The notes: generated by a model not told the origin, from the letters alone. Positions 34,557 through 45,072 are shown, numbered from the stretch's first letter. The stretch: 64,000 bases of DNA from Nocardioides sp. (GCA_002729525.1 PBYI01000008.1:62001-126000); one strand, 5' to 3'. Numbers and translations are program-made.

Positions 34557-36985
34557 CAGTCGTCTCCTCCGCTGATCGTGACGCGGCTGCCGGGGGAGGC
34601 GACGTCGGCGAGCAGGCCGGACCCGGTCGAGCGGCCGGGCAGCCACACCACCCCGTCGACCATGTCGTCGGCGACCTCGAGGGGCACCGTGAGGGAACCA
34701 CGGTCACCGGTGACGGTGACCGTGCTGCCGAAGGCGGCGGCGACGGCGGGTGCGACCTTCGCGACCGCGGGTCGCGCGGTGGCGGCCAGGTGCTTGTCGC
34801 CGACCTGCATCGCACCGTCGTCGAGCATCTGCTTCCACGAGGCCAGGACCAGACCGTCACCGGCTCCGGCGTCGGCAGGAGCGGCCACCGGGGTCATGAC
34901 CGGCGCGTCGCCGTCCCAGGGCCCCATCTCGCCGAGCTCGGCTCGGACCTCGTCGACGCTGCGGAAGCCCAGCGGCGCGCCGAGCTCCTCCGCGATGCCG
35001 GCGAGGACCCGCAGGTCGGGCAGGGAGCCCGGCACTGCGAGCACCTCCGGGAAGGCACGCACCCGCCCGTCCCAGGTGACGTACATGCCGGCCTTCTCGA
35101 CCGCCGGGGCGACCGGGAGGACGACGTCGGCGACGGCGGTGACGTCGGTGGCCCGCAGCTCGAGCGAGACCACGAACGACGCGGCGTCCAGGGCGGCGCG
35201 GAACGCTGCGGGGTCGGCGGTGTCGTCGGGGTCGACGCCGCCGACGACGAGACCGGCCAGGTCGCCCGCAGCCGCGGCGGCCACGATCGCGTCGGCGTCG
35301 CGGCCGGGCGCGTCAGGGAGGGAGTCGACGCCCCACGTGGTGGCGGCGTCGACCCGGGCGGCGGGGTCGGATACCGGGCGGCCACCGGGAAGCAGACCCG
35401 GCAGGCAGCCCGCGTCGAGCGCGCCACGGTCGCCGGCGCGGCGGGGCACCCAGGCGAGCCGGGCTCCGGTCCGCGCGGCGAGGTCGGCGGCGGCGCTGAG
35501 CGCACCGGGCGACGTGGCCAGCCTCTCACCGAGCAGCACGATGGCGTTCTTGTCGACACCGTGCGCCGCCTGCTCGACGAGGGCGGCCAGTGAGGCGGCC
35601 TCCTGGCCGGGCGCGGTCGGCACCAGGGTGGCCCCGACCTTGCGCAGGCCACGACTGGTGAACGGCGCGAGGGCGAGCACCCGGGTGCCGTGCTGCAGCG
35701 AGGCCTTGCGCAGGCGCAGGAAGATCGTGCCGGCCTCGTCCTCGGGCTCCAGGCCGGCGAGGACGACGGTCTGGGCGGTCTCCAGGTCGGCGTAGGTGAC
35801 GCCCCCGGAGCCGTCGACGCCGGTGCCGACGACGTGCGCGGCGAGGAAGTCGGCCTCCTCGACCGAGAGCGGCCGGGCGCGGAAGTCGACGTCGTTGGTG
35901 CCGAGCGCGACCCGGGCGAGCTTGCCGTAGGCGTAGGCGTCCTCGGCGGTCAGGCGACCGCCGGGCAGCACGCCGACGCCGCCGGCGTCACGGGCGGCGG
36001 CCAGGCCTCGGGCGGCGACCGCGAAGGCCTCCGGCCACGACGCCGGACGCAGGTCGCCGGTCTCGGCGTCACGGACCTGCGGGTAGCGGAGCCGGTCGTC
36101 GGCGGTGGCGTAGGTGAACGCGAACCGGTCCTTGTCGGTGATCCACTCCTCGTTGACGGCCGGGTCGTCTCCGGAGAGACGGCGCATGACCCTGCCGCGA
36201 CGGTGGTCGACACGGATCGAGGCACCGCACGCGTCGTGCTCGGCGACGCTCGGCGTCGAGACCAGGTCGAACGGGCGGGACCGGAAGCGGTAGGACTCGC
36301 TGGTCAGGGCGCCGACCGGGCAGATCTGGATGGTGTTGCCGGCGAAGTAGGAGAGGAACGGCGCGTTCTCGGCGATGCCGATCTGCTGCTGCGCGCCGCG
36401 CTCGACCAGGGCGATGAACGGGTCGCCCGGGACCTCGGCGGCGAAACGGGTGCACCGCTGGCAGACGATGCAGCGCTCGCGGTCGAGCAGCACCTGCGGG
36501 CTGAGGTTGATCGGCTTGGGGAACGTGCGCTTCGTGCCACCGGTGCCGGAGGATACGAAGCGCGACTCGCCCCGACCGTTGCTCATCGCCTGGTTCTGCA
36601 GGGGGCACTCGCCGCCCTTGTCGCAGACCGGGCAGTCGAGCGGGTGGTTGATCAGCAGGAACTCCATGACGCCCTGCTGCGCCTTGTCGGCCACCTCGCT
36701 GGTGGCCTGGGTGTTGACGACCATGCCCTCCGCGACCGGGAGCGTGCAGGACGCCTGCGGCTTGGGGAAGCCGCGGCCGTTGCCGGCGTCGGGGACGTCG
36801 ACCAGGCACTGGCGGCAGGCGCCGGCCGGCTTGAGCAGCGGGTGGTCGCAGAAGCGCGGGATCTGCACGCCGATCTGCTCGGCGGCCCGGATCACGAGGG
36901 TGTCCTTCGGGACGTCGACCTGGATCCCGTCGATCGTCACCGAGACGGTGTCGACCTTCTCGGGGGTCTTGTCGGTCGTGCTCAT
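34556..36985 (-). CDS. nuoG: NADH-quinone oxidoreductase subunit G
   Basis: 809 aa. Cys motifs in order: the [2Fe-2S] N1b set ([15 protein letters not shown] ... SCTLP), the N5 His/Cys set ([17 protein letters not shown]), the N4 set (CIVCQRC ... CPVGAL), then the molybdopterin-oxidoreductase-like domain, here without catalytic function. It carries electrons from NuoF to NuoI. The C-terminal third is Ala/Val-rich and diverged, as in other actinobacteria. ATG 36985 overlaps the nuoF stop (ATGA). Confidence 0.96.
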   Translation of the reverse strand: MSTTDKTPEKVDTVSVTIDGIQVDVPKDTLVIRAAEQIGVQIPRFCDHPLLKPAGACRQCLVDVPDAGNGRGFPKPQASCTLPVAEGMVVNTQATSEVADKAQQGVMEFLLINHPLDCPVCDKGGECPLQNQAMSNGRGESRFVSSGTGGTKRTFPKPINLSPQVLLDRERCIVCQRCTRFAAEVPGDPFIALVERGAQQQIGIAENAPFLSYFAGNTIQICPVGALTSESYRFRSRPFDLVSTPSVAEHDACGASIRVDHRRGRVMRRLSGDDPAVNEEWITDKDRFAFTYATADDRLRYPQVRDAETGDLRPASWPEAFAVAARGLAAARDAGGVGVLPGGRLTAEDAYAYGKLARVALGTNDVDFRARPLSVEEADFLAAHVVGTGVDGSGGVTYADLETAQTVVLAGLEPEDEAGTIFLRLRKASLQHGTRVLALAPFTSRGLRKVGATLVPTAPGQEAASLAALVEQAAHGVDKNAIVLLGERLATSPGALSAAADLAARTGARLAWVPRRAGDRGALDAGCLPGLLPGGRPVSDPAARVDAATTWGVDSLPDAPGRDADAIVAAAAAGDLAGLVVGGVDPDDTADPAAFRAALDAASFVVSLELRATDVTAVADVVLPVAPAVEKAGMYVTWDGRVRAFPEVLAVPGSLPDLRVLAGIAEELGAPLGFRSVDEVRAELGEMGPWDGDAPVMTPVAAPADAGAGDGLVLASWKQMLDDGAMQVGDKHLAATARPAVAKVAPAVAAAFGSTVTVTGDRGSLTVPLEVADDMVDGVVWLPGRSTGSGLLADVASPGSRVTISGGDD

Positions 36986-38292
36986 GCCGACACCTCCTGT
37001 CGGGCCCAGGCGGTGGACTTGGCCGGGTCGAACGGGCAGCCGCCCTGGGTGAGGTGGGCGACGTACTCGTCGCGGAAGTACTTGATGGAGCTCGAGATCG
37101 GGCTGGTCGCGCCGTCGCCGAGCGCGCAGAACGAGCGGCCCAGGATGTTGTCGCACTGGTCGAGGAGCAGGTCGAGGTCGGCCTCGGAGCCCTGCCCCTT
37201 CTCCAGGGCGGCCAGCGTCTGCACCAGCCACCACGTGCCCTCGCGGCACGGGGTGCACTTGCCGCAGGACTCGTGCTTGTAGAACTCCGTCCATCGCAGC
37301 ACGGCCCGCACGACGCAGGTGGTCTCGTCGAAGAGCTGGAGTGCGCGGGTGCCGAGCATGGACCCGACACCGGAGACGCCCTCGAAGTCGAGCGGGACGT
37401 CGAGGTGCTCGGAGGTCAGCAGCGGCGTGCTGGAGCCGCCCGGCGTCCAGAACTTCAGCTCGTGGCCCTCGCGCATGCCGCCGGCGAGGTCGATGAGCTC
37501 GCGCAGCGTGATGCCGAGCGGGGCCTCGTACTGCCCCGGGGTGCGGACGTGGCCGGACAGGCTGAAGATGCCGAAGCCCTTGGACTTCTCGGTGCCCATC
37601 GAGGCGAACCAGTCGGCGCCGTGGCCGACGATGCTGGGCACCGAGGCGATCGACTCGACGTTGTTGATCACCGTGGGGCTGGCGTAGAGGCCGGCGACCG
37701 CGGGGAACGGCGGACGCAGGCGCGGCTGGCCGCGACGGCCCTCGAGGCCCTCGAGCAGCGCGGTCTCCTCACCGCAGATGTAGGCGCCGGCACCGGAGTG
37801 GACGACGACGTCGAGGTCGTAGCCCGAGCCGTGGATGTTCTTGCCGAGGTGGCCGGCGGCGTACGCCTCGGCGACCGCAGCCTGGACCCGGCGGATGACG
37901 TGCAGGACCTCGCCGCGGATGTAGATGAAGGCGTGGTTGGCCCGGATCGCGAAGGAGCTGATCGCGACGCCCTCCACGAGGGTGTGCGGGCTGGCCATCA
38001 TGAGCGGGATGTCCTTGCAGGTGCCCGGCTCGGACTCGTCGGCGTTGACGACGAGGTACTTCGGCTTCGGGTTGTCCTGCGGGATGAAGGACCACTTCAT
38101 GCCGGTCGGGAAGCCGGCGCCGCCACGTCCGCGCAGGCCGGAGTCCTTCACGGCGGTGATGAGGTCGTCGGGCTGCATGCCGAGGGCCTTCTTCAGGGCC
38201 TCGTAGCCGCCGCGGGACTCGTAGTCGGAGAGCTTCCAGCTCTCCGCGGCGTCCCAGTTGTCGGTGAGCACCGGGGTCAGCACGTCGGGCAC
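36982..38292 (-). CDS. nuoF: NADH-quinone oxidoreductase subunit F (NADH- and FMN-binding)
   Basis: 436 aa. The FMN/NADH site is GLRGRGGAGFPTGMKWSF and NADESEPGTCKDI, with GAGAYICGEETALLEGLEG. The [4Fe-4S] N3 ligands are ESCGKCTPCREGTWW ... CALGDGA. NADH reduces FMN here, then electrons pass to N3 and the NuoE cluster. GTG 38292 follows the nuoE stop by one base; GTG 38283 is an alternative. The presence of NuoEFG shows that NADH, rather than ferredoxin, is the electron donor. Confidence 0.96.
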   Translation of the reverse strand: MPDVLTPVLTDNWDAAESWKLSDYESRGGYEALKKALGMQPDDLITAVKDSGLRGRGGAGFPTGMKWSFIPQDNPKPKYLVVNADESEPGTCKDIPLMMASPHTLVEGVAISSFAIRANHAFIYIRGEVLHVIRRVQAAVAEAYAAGHLGKNIHGSGYDLDVVVHSGAGAYICGEETALLEGLEGRRGQPRLRPPFPAVAGLYASPTVINNVESIASVPSIVGHGADWFASMGTEKSKGFGIFSLSGHVRTPGQYEAPLGITLRELIDLAGGMREGHELKFWTPGGSSTPLLTSEHLDVPLDFEGVSGVGSMLGTRALQLFDETTCVVRAVLRWTEFYKHESCGKCTPCREGTWWLVQTLAALEKGQGSEADLDLLLDQCDNILGRSFCALGDGATSPISSSIKYFRDEYVAHLTQGGCPFDPAKSTAWARQEVSA

Positions 38293-38293
38293 G

Positions 38294-39055
38294 TCACTTC
38301 GCCTCCTTCTTCTCGGCGGCGGCCTCGTCGGAGGGGCTGTCGGCCTCGACAGCCCCGGCGGCGTCCGTGGTGTCGTCGGTCGAGGCCGGCGCGCCGTCGG
38401 CGGCCGCGCTCGCGCCACCGCCCGGTGCCGTCCACCCGCGCTCACGGGCGAGGCCCAGGCCGACCAGGCTCGCCGGGCCGGCGCCCGGGCCTTCGTCGAC
38501 GCGACCGTCGGGGAAGCCGGCGAGCACCCGCTCGGCCTCGCGCCAGGTGCACAGGCGCGGGCCCCGGGTGGAGGAGACCTCCTTGCCGGCGCGCAGGTCG
38601 TCAACGACCTGGACGGCGGAGTCGGGGGTCATGTTGTCCATGAACTCCCAGTTGACCATCATCACCGGGGCGTAGTCGCAGGCCGCGTTGCACTCGACGT
38701 GCTCGAGGGTGACCTTGCCGTCGTCGGTCGTCTCGTCGTTGCCGACGTCGAGGTGGTCCTTGAGCCGGCTGAAGATCTCGTCGCCGCCCATGACCGCGCA
38801 GAGCGTGTTGGTGCAGACGCCGACATGGTAGTCGCCGACCGGCTTGCGCTTGTACATCGTGTAGAAGGTCGCCACGCCGTTGACCTCGGCCGGGGTGATC
38901 TCCAGGACCTCCGCGCAGGCCTCGATGCCCTCGGGCGTCACCCGGCCCTCCACCGACTGCACGAGGTGCAGCATCGGCAGGAGCCCGGAGCGCTTCTCGG
39001 GGTAGCGGGCCGCGATCTCACGCAGCTCGTCCCAGGTCTTCTCGTCGAGCGCCAT
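38294..39055 (-). CDS. nuoE: NADH-quinone oxidoreductase subunit E ([2Fe-2S])
   Basis: 253 aa. The thioredoxin-like [2Fe-2S] domain has ligands CTNTLC and CNAAC (cluster N1a). About 80 residues beyond the usual end form an Ala/Asp/Glu-rich tail (TDDTTDAAGAVEADSPSDEAAAEKK), likely disordered. ATG 39055 overlaps the nuoD stop TAA by one base. Confidence 0.96.
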   Translation of the reverse strand: MALDEKTWDELREIAARYPEKRSGLLPMLHLVQSVEGRVTPEGIEACAEVLEITPAEVNGVATFYTMYKRKPVGDYHVGVCTNTLCAVMGGDEIFSRLKDHLDVGNDETTDDGKVTLEHVECNAACDYAPVMMVNWEFMDNMTPDSAVQVVDDLRAGKEVSSTRGPRLCTWREAERVLAGFPDGRVDEGPGAGPASLVGLGLARERGWTAPGGGASAAADGAPASTDDTTDAAGAVEADSPSDEAAAEKKEAK

Positions 39056-40404
39056 TACCGGTCGACGCCTCCCATCACCGGGTCGATGGACGCGATCGCG
39101 ACGATGACGTCGGCCACCTGGCCGCCCTCGCTCATCACGCTGGTCGCCTGCAGGTTGGTGAACGACGGGTCACGGAAGTGCACCCGGAACGGTCGGGTGC
39201 CGCCGTCGGAGACGACGTGCGCGCCGAGCTCCCCGCGCGGCCCCTCGATGGGGACGTAGGCCTGCCCCGCGGGCACGCGGAAGCCCTCGGTCACCAGCTT
39301 GAAGTGGTGGATCAGCGCCTCCATCGACTCACCCATGATGTGGCGGATGTGGTCGAGGCTGTTGCCCATGCCGTCGGACCCGATCGCGAGCTGGCTGGGC
39401 CAGGCGATCTTCTTGTCCGCGACCATCACCGGCGCGCCCTCGAGCCCGGCCAGCCGGTCGGCGGCCTGCTCGACGATGCGCAGCGACTCCCACATCTCGT
39501 TGAGGCGCACGCGGAAGCGGCCGTAGGAGTCGGCGGTGTCCCAAGTCTGCACGTCGAACTCGTAGTCCTCGTAGCCGGAGTACGGCGTGGCCTTGCGGAT
39601 GTCCCACGGGTAGCCGGTACTGCGCAGCACCGGGCCGGTCAGTCCGAGCGCGAGGCAGCCCTCGATGTCGAGGTGGCCGACGCCCTGGAGGCGGGCCTTG
39701 AAGATCGGGTTGGCGTTGCACAGCGCGGCGTACTCGGGCAGGCGCTTCTTCATCAGGGCGATGAAGTCGCGGATCTCGTCGAGTGCGCCGGGCGGGAGGT
39801 CCTGGGCGACGCCGCCGGGGCGGATGAACGCGTGGTTCATGCGCAGGCCGGTGATGAGCTCGAAGAGGTCCAGCACGAGCTCGCGCTCGCGGAAACCGAT
39901 CGTCATCACGGTGAGGGCGCCGAGCTCCATGCCGCCGGTCGCGATCGCGACCAGGTGGGAGGAGATGCGGTTGAGCTCCATCAGGAGCACCCGCATGACC
40001 TGCGCCTTCTCGGGCACGTCGTCCTCGATGTCGAGCAGTCGCTCGACGCCGAAGCAGTAGGCCGCCTCGTTGTGCAGCGGGGCGAGGTAGTCCATCCGGG
40101 TGCAGAAGGTCGTGCCCTGCACCCAGGAGCGGTACTCCATGTTCTTCTCGATGCCGGTGTGCAGGTAGCCGATGCCGCAGCGGGCCTCGGTGACCGTCTC
40201 GCCCTCGATCTCGAGGATCAGGCGCAGGACGCCGTGCGTCGAGGGGTGCTGGGGCCCCATGTTGACGACGACCCGCTCCTCGATGTCGTCGGCCGCCCCG
40301 GCCAGGCCCTCCACGATCTCGTCCCAGTCGCGGCCCGAGACCGTGAAGACCTTGCCCTCGCTCGTCTCGTTGGAGCCGGCGTAGATGTCGTCGGTGGTGC
40401 TCAT
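39055..40404 (-). CDS. nuoD: NADH-quinone oxidoreductase subunit D
   Basis: 449 aa, related to the large subunit of [NiFe] hydrogenase without nickel ligands. Marks are [15 protein letters not shown] (quinone-site His), [28 protein letters not shown], and [26 protein letters not shown]. It forms the quinone pocket near cluster N2 with NuoB. A 70-base gap separates it from nuoC, the other clear break in the operon besides nuoA-nuoB. Preceded by AGGGGA. Confidence 0.97.
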   Translation of the reverse strand: MSTTDDIYAGSNETSEGKVFTVSGRDWDEIVEGLAGAADDIEERVVVNMGPQHPSTHGVLRLILEIEGETVTEARCGIGYLHTGIEKNMEYRSWVQGTTFCTRMDYLAPLHNEAAYCFGVERLLDIEDDVPEKAQVMRVLLMELNRISSHLVAIATGGMELGALTVMTIGFRERELVLDLFELITGLRMNHAFIRPGGVAQDLPPGALDEIRDFIALMKKRLPEYAALCNANPIFKARLQGVGHLDIEGCLALGLTGPVLRSTGYPWDIRKATPYSGYEDYEFDVQTWDTADSYGRFRVRLNEMWESLRIVEQAADRLAGLEGAPVMVADKKIAWPSQLAIGSDGMGNSLDHIRHIMGESMEALIHHFKLVTEGFRVPAGQAYVPIEGPRGELGAHVVSDGGTRPFRVHFRDPSFTNLQATSVMSEGGQVADVIVAIASIDPVMGGVDR

Positions 40405-40474
40405 GTCGTCGGGGTCCCCTCGGAGTTGTTCGACGGAGGAGCGGAGCGGAGGAGAGGAACTGCGTGGCGTGACA

Positions 40475-41257
40475 TCAGTGGTAGCTCCTCCGCTGGTCCG
40501 GCGGCGGGACGGTGCCGCCCTTGTACTCCACCGGGATGCCGCCCAGCGGGTAGTCCTTGCGCTGCGGGTGGCCCGGCCAGTCGTCGGGCATCAGGATCCG
40601 GGTGAGCGCGGGGTGGCCGTCGAAGACGAGGCCGAACATGTCGTAGGTCTCGCGCTCGTGCCAGTCGTTGGTCGGGTAGACGTCCACGATCGAGGGCACG
40701 TGCGGGTCGGCGTCAGGAGCGGTGGTCTCGACCCGGATCCGCCGGTTGTAGGTCATCGAGCACAGGTGGTAGACCGCGTGCAGCTCGGCGCCGGTGTCGT
40801 CGGGGTAGTGCACGCCGCTGACGCCCGAGCAGAGCTCGAAGCGCAGCCGGTCGTCGTCGCGCAGGGAGCGAGCCGTCCGCGGGAGGTCCTCGCGCGCTAC
40901 GTGGAAGGTGATCTCGCCGCGGTGCACCACGACGGGGCCGAGACCGACGGTGTCCTCCAGCGCGTCGGCGACCTCGTCGAACCAGCCGCCGTAGGGCCGC
41001 TGCGACGGGGCAGGGAAGACCGTGGTGGTGATCAGCCCGCCGAAGCCGCTGGTGTCACCGGCGCCGGAGACGCCGAACATGCCGGCGCGCTGCCCGCGCG
41101 CCCGCGCGGGGTCGGCGGCGGCCGAGGGGCTGACCGGGACGTTGGCCTCGGACTGCTCGGTGGCCGGCTGCTCGGGAGCACCCGCACCGGTCGAGGCGTC
41201 CTCGACCTCGTCCACGTCCGGGGAGTCGACCGGCTTCTGGTCGTCGGAGGAGGTCAC
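40475..41257 (-). CDS. nuoC: NADH-quinone oxidoreductase subunit C
   Basis: 260 aa. A disordered N-terminal extension of about 60 residues (rich in Asp, Glu, Ser, Ala, Pro) precedes the 30-kDa-subunit domain, whose signature is [40 protein letters not shown]. It is structural and supports NuoB/NuoD. GTG 41257 overlaps the nuoB stop (GTGA). Confidence 0.96.
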   Translation of the reverse strand: MTSSDDQKPVDSPDVDEVEDASTGAGAPEQPATEQSEANVPVSPSAAADPARARGQRAGMFGVSGAGDTSGFGGLITTTVFPAPSQRPYGGWFDEVADALEDTVGLGPVVVHRGEITFHVAREDLPRTARSLRDDDRLRFELCSGVSGVHYPDDTGAELHAVYHLCSMTYNRRIRVETTAPDADPHVPSIVDVYPTNDWHERETYDMFGLVFDGHPALTRILMPDDWPGHPQRKDYPLGGIPVEYKGGTVPPPDQRRSYH

Positions 41258-41808
41258 CGCATGAGGCCCTTCATGTCACCGGTCGGCAGCGCACGCAGGG
41301 CGGCGGACTCGCCGACCTCGATCTCGGCGGCGCGGTGCGCGCCGAGCTTGGTGTGCTGCACCTGGTCGTGGAGCTTGAGGATCGCGTCGATGAGCATCTC
41401 CGGGCGCGGCGGGCAGCCGGGGAGGTACATGTCGACCGGGACGACGTGGTCGACGCCCTGGACGACCGCGTAGTTGTTGAACATGCCGCCGCTGGAGGCG
41501 CAGACGCCCATCGCCAGGACCCACTTGGGGCCGGGCATCTGGTCGTAGATCTGGCGCAGGACCGGCGCCATCTTCTGACTGACGCGTCCGGCGACGATCA
41601 TCAGGTCGGCCTGGCGCGGGCTGGCGCGGAAGACCTCCATGCCGAACCGGGCGAGGTCGTACTTCGGGCCGCCCGAGGTCATCATCTCGATGGCGCAGCA
41701 GGCGAGACCGAACGTGGCGGGCCAGAAGCTGGCCTTGCGCATGTAGCCGGCCAGGCCCTCGACGGTGGTCAGCAGCACTCCGCTGGGGAGCTTCTCCTCG
41801 ATGCCCAT
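41254..41808 (-). CDS. nuoB: NADH-quinone oxidoreductase subunit B (cluster N2)
   Basis: 184 aa. Carries the tandem-Cys N2 site: [10 protein letters not shown], plus [15 protein letters not shown] and [10 protein letters not shown]2 is the last cluster before quinone. ATG 41808. 87 bases separate it from nuoA, including a small hairpin at 41874-41888. Confidence 0.97.
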   Translation of the reverse strand: MGIEEKLPSGVLLTTVEGLAGYMRKASFWPATFGLACCAIEMMTSGGPKYDLARFGMEVFRASPRQADLMIVAGRVSQKMAPVLRQIYDQMPGPKWVLAMGVCASSGGMFNNYAVVQGVDHVVPVDMYLPGCPPRPEMLIDAILKLHDQVQHTKLGAHRAAEIEVGESAALRALPTGDMKGLMR

Positions 41809-41873
41809 GGGCTGGTCCTCCGGTCGCTGCGGTCGTTCGGTGGCGTGACGTGCGGGTCTGCGGTGTCGGCGGT

Positions 41874-41888
41874 GTCGGCGTGGCCGAC
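41874..41888. repeat. 15-base hairpin between nuoA and nuoB
   Basis: GTCGGC, spacer GTG, GCCGAC. A near-identical hairpin (spacer ATA) lies at 42520-42534 on the other side of nuoA. It could alter message stability or partly attenuate after nuoA. Confidence 0.45.
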
Positions 41889-41895
41889 GGTGCGG

Positions 41896-42255
41896 CTAGT
41901 CCCAGTCGAGCCCGCCGCGACGCCACTCGTAGGCGTAGGCGAGCGTGATGTTGACGAGGAAGAGCACGACGGCGACGAGACCGGGCACCAGGAGGGTGTC
42001 GAAGTGGACCGCCCAGGGGACGAGGAACATGATCTCGACGTCGAAGATGATGAAGGTCATCGCGACCGTGTAGTACTTCACCGGGAAGCGGCCGCCGCCG
42101 AGCGCCTGGGGCGTCGGCTCGATGCCGCACTCGTAGGAGTCGAGCCGCACGCGGTTGTAGCGGGCCGGGCCCACCAGGAAGCTGGTCACGATCGAGCCGA
42201 CCGCGAAGAGGAACGCGATGGCCGCCAGCACGAGCACCGGGGTGTAGAGCTCCAT
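41896..42255 (-). CDS. nuoA: NADH-quinone oxidoreductase subunit A
   Basis: 119 aa, three helices. Marks are VRLDSYECGIEPTPQALGGGRFPVKYYTVAMTFIIFDVEIMFLVPWAV, the flexible loop and Glu/Asp helix near the quinone channel. ATG 42255 is chosen because AAGGAG lies 9 bases upstream; the longer frame to 42345 would start in the leader. First gene of the 14-gene nuo operon. Confidence 0.97.
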   Translation of the reverse strand: MELYTPVLVLAAIAFLFAVGSIVTSFLVGPARYNRVRLDSYECGIEPTPQALGGGRFPVKYYTVAMTFIIFDVEIMFLVPWAVHFDTLLVPGLVAVVLFLVNITLAYAYEWRRGGLDWD

Positions 42256-42357
42256 CGAGAGGGTCTCCTTCCACAGATCCTGCCGTCCGGCCGCGGCGTT
42301 CCGCGAGCCGCCCGCCGTACCTGTCGGCACGTCGACACCGTCCATCCCTTTGTGGGT

Positions 42358-42375
42358 TTGTGAACGGAATCACGA
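42358..42375. promoter_or_regulatory. Rex-like operator upstream of nuoA
   Basis: TTGTGAACGGAATCACGA matches the Rex pattern TTGTGAA-N4-TTCACAA at all 7 left and 5 of 7 right positions. Rex senses NADH/NAD+ and is known to bind upstream of nuo in Streptomyces. The position just after the predicted transcript start fits repression. Confidence 0.6.
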
Positions 42376-42519
42376 GGGGTTCAGCGGCCATAGTGCCACT
42401 CGTGACGGACCACGTCACACCCGGGTCCGGGCGCCACTGCCGCCCTGACCTGGGCATTTAGAGAACGGCGGCGTGGCCTAATTGGCCGCAGGGCGGCTGA
42501 CCTGCGTGATCAGGCACAT

Positions 42520-42534
42520 GTCGGCATAGCCGAC
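42520..42534. terminator. Small hairpin downstream of menG
   Basis: GTCGGC, ATA, GCCGAC, 38 bases beyond the menG stop on the menG strand. Short for a terminator; similar to the hairpin at 41874-41888. Confidence 0.35.
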
Positions 42535-42571
42535 CCTCAGGGACGAGGGCGCCGAGCGGGCGTGGGGTGCG

Positions 42572-43261
42572 TCACGCCTTGGCGCGGTGGAGCGCGACGA
42601 TGCCGCCGGAGAGGTTGCGCCACTCGGGGCGCTGCCAGCCTGCGTCGTCGAGGAGGGTCGCCAGACCCGCCTGGTCGGGCCAGGCCCGGATCGACTCGGC
42701 GAGGTAGACGTAGGCGTCGGGCGAGGAGGAGATCGCGCGGGCGACCGGCGGCAGCGCGCGCATGAGGTACTCGACGTAGACCGTGCGGAACGGCGCCCAG
42801 GTCGGGTGGCTGAACTCGCAGACCACGACCCGCCCGCCGGGGCGGGTGACGCGCAACAGCTCACGCAGGCAGGCCTCGGTGTCGACGACGTTGCGCAGGC
42901 CGAAGGAGATCGTGACCGCGTCGAAGACGTCGTCGGCGAAGGGCAGGCGGGTGCCGTCGCCGGCGGTGAAGGGCAGGTGCGGCCGGTTCTGCTTGCCGAC
43001 CCGGAGCATGCCGAGGGAGAAGTCGCACGGGACGACCTCGGCACCCGCGTCGGCGAACGGCTGGCTCGACGTGCCGGTGCCGGCCGCGAGGTCCAGGACG
43101 CGCTCGCCCGGCTGCGGGTCCACAGCCGCGAGCACCTCGCGCCGCCAGCGGCGGTCCTGGCCGAGGGAGAGGACGTCGTTGGTGACGTCGTAGCGCCGGG
43201 CCACGGCGTCGAACATCCGCTGGACGTCGGACGGCTGCTTGTCGAGGTCGGCACGCGTCAC
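42572..43261 (-). CDS. menG: Demethylmenaquinone methyltransferase
   Basis: 229 aa from the GTG at 43261. UbiE/MenG family: [24 protein letters not shown], motif [21 protein letters not shown], then [30 protein letters not shown] and the C-terminal [24 protein letters not shown]. It adds the last methyl group to menaquinone using SAM. The preceding frame to 43474 is not supported. Placed directly upstream of nuo but with its own promoter. Confidence 0.95.
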   Translation of the reverse strand: MTRADLDKQPSDVQRMFDAVARRYDVTNDVLSLGQDRRWRREVLAAVDPQPGERVLDLAAGTGTSSQPFADAGAEVVPCDFSLGMLRVGKQNRPHLPFTAGDGTRLPFADDVFDAVTISFGLRNVVDTEACLRELLRVTRPGGRVVVCEFSHPTWAPFRTVYVEYLMRALPPVARAISSSPDAYVYLAESIRAWPDQAGLATLLDDAGWQRPEWRNLSGGIVALHRAKA

Positions 43262-43267
43262 GCGGTG

Positions 43268-43273
43268 ACCATA
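43268..43273 (-). promoter_or_regulatory. -10 box TATGGT for menG, leaderless
   Basis: TATGGT at 43273-43268, 6 bases before GTG 43261, with no ribosome site between. Confidence 0.5.
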
Positions 43274-43472
43274 GCCGCGGACGCCGGACCGGGCGGCGTA
43301 CGGCCCGGGCGCGGACGCCGTGGTCACCCGGTGGGACCGGCGCCACACCACGACACGACCCCGCAGTGCAACCAAATGCCGGGCTGCGGCGTCACCAGGC
43401 GGGAGGATCCACTCGCCGGACGGCACGGACCTCCCGACCGGCCCCTTCCCTGAACGTCTCGAGGACCCCGTC

Positions 43473-44408
43473 ATGACCCTGCTGCGCCGTCTCGCTGCCC
43501 GCGTGCTCGTCGTCGCCCTGCTCGCCGTCGCCGGCTACGGCGCCGTGTGGGCCCTCCAGCCCGGCGGTGTGCTCGCCGGGTCCTCCCCGTCCGCCGGAGG
43601 CGGCGCGAAGGCTGCCGCGGGCGACAAATCCGGGAAGGCCGGGAAGGCCCGGGAGGCGAAGACCGCCGAGGGGAGCGTCGACCAGGTCGCCGACGAGCCG
43701 ACCACCGACCCGACCACCGAGGCGACCACCGACCCCGCCGAGGAGGTGAAGGAGCCCGCGGCTCCCGTCGCCGGACCGACGCTGCTCGGTGAGGGCGACC
43801 AGGGCGCCGAGGTCCGCGACCTGCAGGCCCGGCTGCGCCAGATCCAGTGGTTCGCCCACGACGTGACCGGCATCTTCGGGCCGATCACGGCCGAGGCCGT
43901 CAGCGGCTTCCAGGCCAAGCGCGGCATCGCGGTGACCGGCGCGGTCGACCGGACCACGCTGGACCGGCTCGAGGCGATGACGCACCAGCCGACGACCGCG
44001 GAGCTGGCCAACCGGCCCACCGACGGTCCCGGCCCGCTGGACGCCCGCTGCACCACCGGCCGAGCGCTGTGCATCGACAAGACCAGCCGCACGCTGCGCT
44101 GGGTCGTCGACGGGAAGGTACGCCGCTCGCTCGACGTCCGCTTCGGCGCGGAGTACTCACCGACCCGCGAGGGCCTGTTCTCGGTCGGCTGGAAGAGCCG
44201 CGACCACGTGTCGTCGATCTACGGCAGCTCGATGCCGTACGCGATGTTCTTCTCCGGCGGTCAGGCCGTGCACTACTCCTCGGACTTCGCCGCGGTCGGG
44301 TACGCCGGCGCCTCCCACGGATGCGTCAACGTGCGCGACCTCGAGGGGATCCAGTGGCTCTTCGACCAGGTCCGCGAGGGCGACAAGGTCGTCGTCTACT
44401 GGTCCTGA
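43473..44408 (+). CDS. L,D-transpeptidase with peptidoglycan-binding domain
   Basis: 311 aa. N-terminal membrane anchor or signal (residues 10-30), a disordered Thr/Glu/Pro linker (35-100), a PG_binding_1 domain ([20 protein letters not shown] ... [17 protein letters not shown], about 107-165) and a YkuD catalytic domain with SHGCVNVRD (nucleophile Cys284, His282). It would cross-link or modify peptidoglycan outside the membrane. ATG 43473 has GAGGA upstream. The gene stands alone and meets the next gene tail to tail. Confidence 0.93.
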   Translation: MTLLRRLAARVLVVALLAVAGYGAVWALQPGGVLAGSSPSAGGGAKAAAGDKSGKAGKAREAKTAEGSVDQVADEPTTDPTTEATTDPAEEVKEPAAPVAGPTLLGEGDQGAEVRDLQARLRQIQWFAHDVTGIFGPITAEAVSGFQAKRGIAVTGAVDRTTLDRLEAMTHQPTTAELANRPTDGPGPLDARCTTGRALCIDKTSRTLRWVVDGKVRRSLDVRFGAEYSPTREGLFSVGWKSRDHVSSIYGSSMPYAMFFSGGQAVHYSSDFAAVGYAGASHGCVNVRDLEGIQWLFDQVREGDKVVVYWS

Positions 44409-44410
44409 GG

Positions 44411-45019
44411 TCAGGCGGCGTCCGCCGCGCCCTGGAGCGCGGCGACGGTCTCCTCCACGGTGAGCCCGATGGCGGTCACCTGGTAGGTGAAGCCGTCGCT
44501 GCCGAGCTGGCAGCGCACCGACTGCGGGACGGTGCCGTCGTCGGGCGTGCCGCCGACCGTGCCGGCCACGCTGCACACGACACCGTCGACGACCTCCAGC
44601 GACAGCGGCCTCTGGGCGTAGGTCTCGTCGCTGCCGGCCGGGATGCCGTCGGGGATGAACAGGCCCGGGTCGCCCTCGGTGACGACCATCGAGGTCGGGG
44701 CGGTGCCGTCGGCGCGCAGGTAGAGCCGCACGGACGTCGGGCCGAACGCCTCCTCGACGGGGCCGACGCCCTCCTCCTGCACCTGGGCGACGTACTCCAG
44801 CTGGTCGGCCGGGAGGACGCCGTCGGGCAGGTCGCCGGAGTCGGCGGCCACCAGGTCGCCGGGCAGCGTGTCGGGAAGCGCCGGGGCCTCCCCCGCGGAG
44901 CCGGACGACGCCTGGTCACCGGCGGCCTTCGGGAGCAGCACGGCGAAGGCCACCACCGCGACGAGCAGGACCAGGCCCACGAGGGCGGGGAGGACGGACG
45001 ATCGGGTCTGGGAGCTCAC
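44411..45019 (-). CDS. Membrane-anchored protein of unknown function, 202 aa
   Basis: One N-terminal membrane helix (VLPALVGLVLLVAVVAFAVLLP) followed by an extracellular domain of about 165 residues. The domain is acidic, with two cysteines (VCSVAG and VRCQLG) that could pair. I recognise no family. Its stop is 2 bases from the L,D-transpeptidase stop (convergent), and it is divergent from isochorismate synthase. GTG start; no Cys lipobox, so not a lipoprotein. Confidence 0.7.
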   Translation of the reverse strand: MSSQTRSSVLPALVGLVLLVAVVAFAVLLPKAAGDQASSGSAGEAPALPDTLPGDLVAADSGDLPDGVLPADQLEYVAQVQEEGVGPVEEAFGPTSVRLYLRADGTAPTSMVVTEGDPGLFIPDGIPAGSDETYAQRPLSLEVVDGVVCSVAGTVGGTPDDGTVPQSVRCQLGSDGFTYQVTAIGLTVEETVAALQGAADAA

Positions 45020-45072
45020 GTCGCACGATCATCCCGGCCCGCCCTGAGAGCAGGCCCAGTGGGGCCTGCGGA

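Larger units (their letters stand above)
42256..42571 (-). promoter_or_regulatory. nuo operon upstream region
   Basis: This 316-base stretch holds no gene. On the minus strand it contains a candidate promoter (GTGACG at 42418-42413, 17 bases, CACTAT at 42395-42390), a Rex-like site just downstream, a leader of over 100 bases and the nuoA ribosome site. GTGACG and CGTCAC (42402-42407, 42413-42418) also form an inverted repeat over the -35. Next to menG is a small hairpin. Confidence 0.4.
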
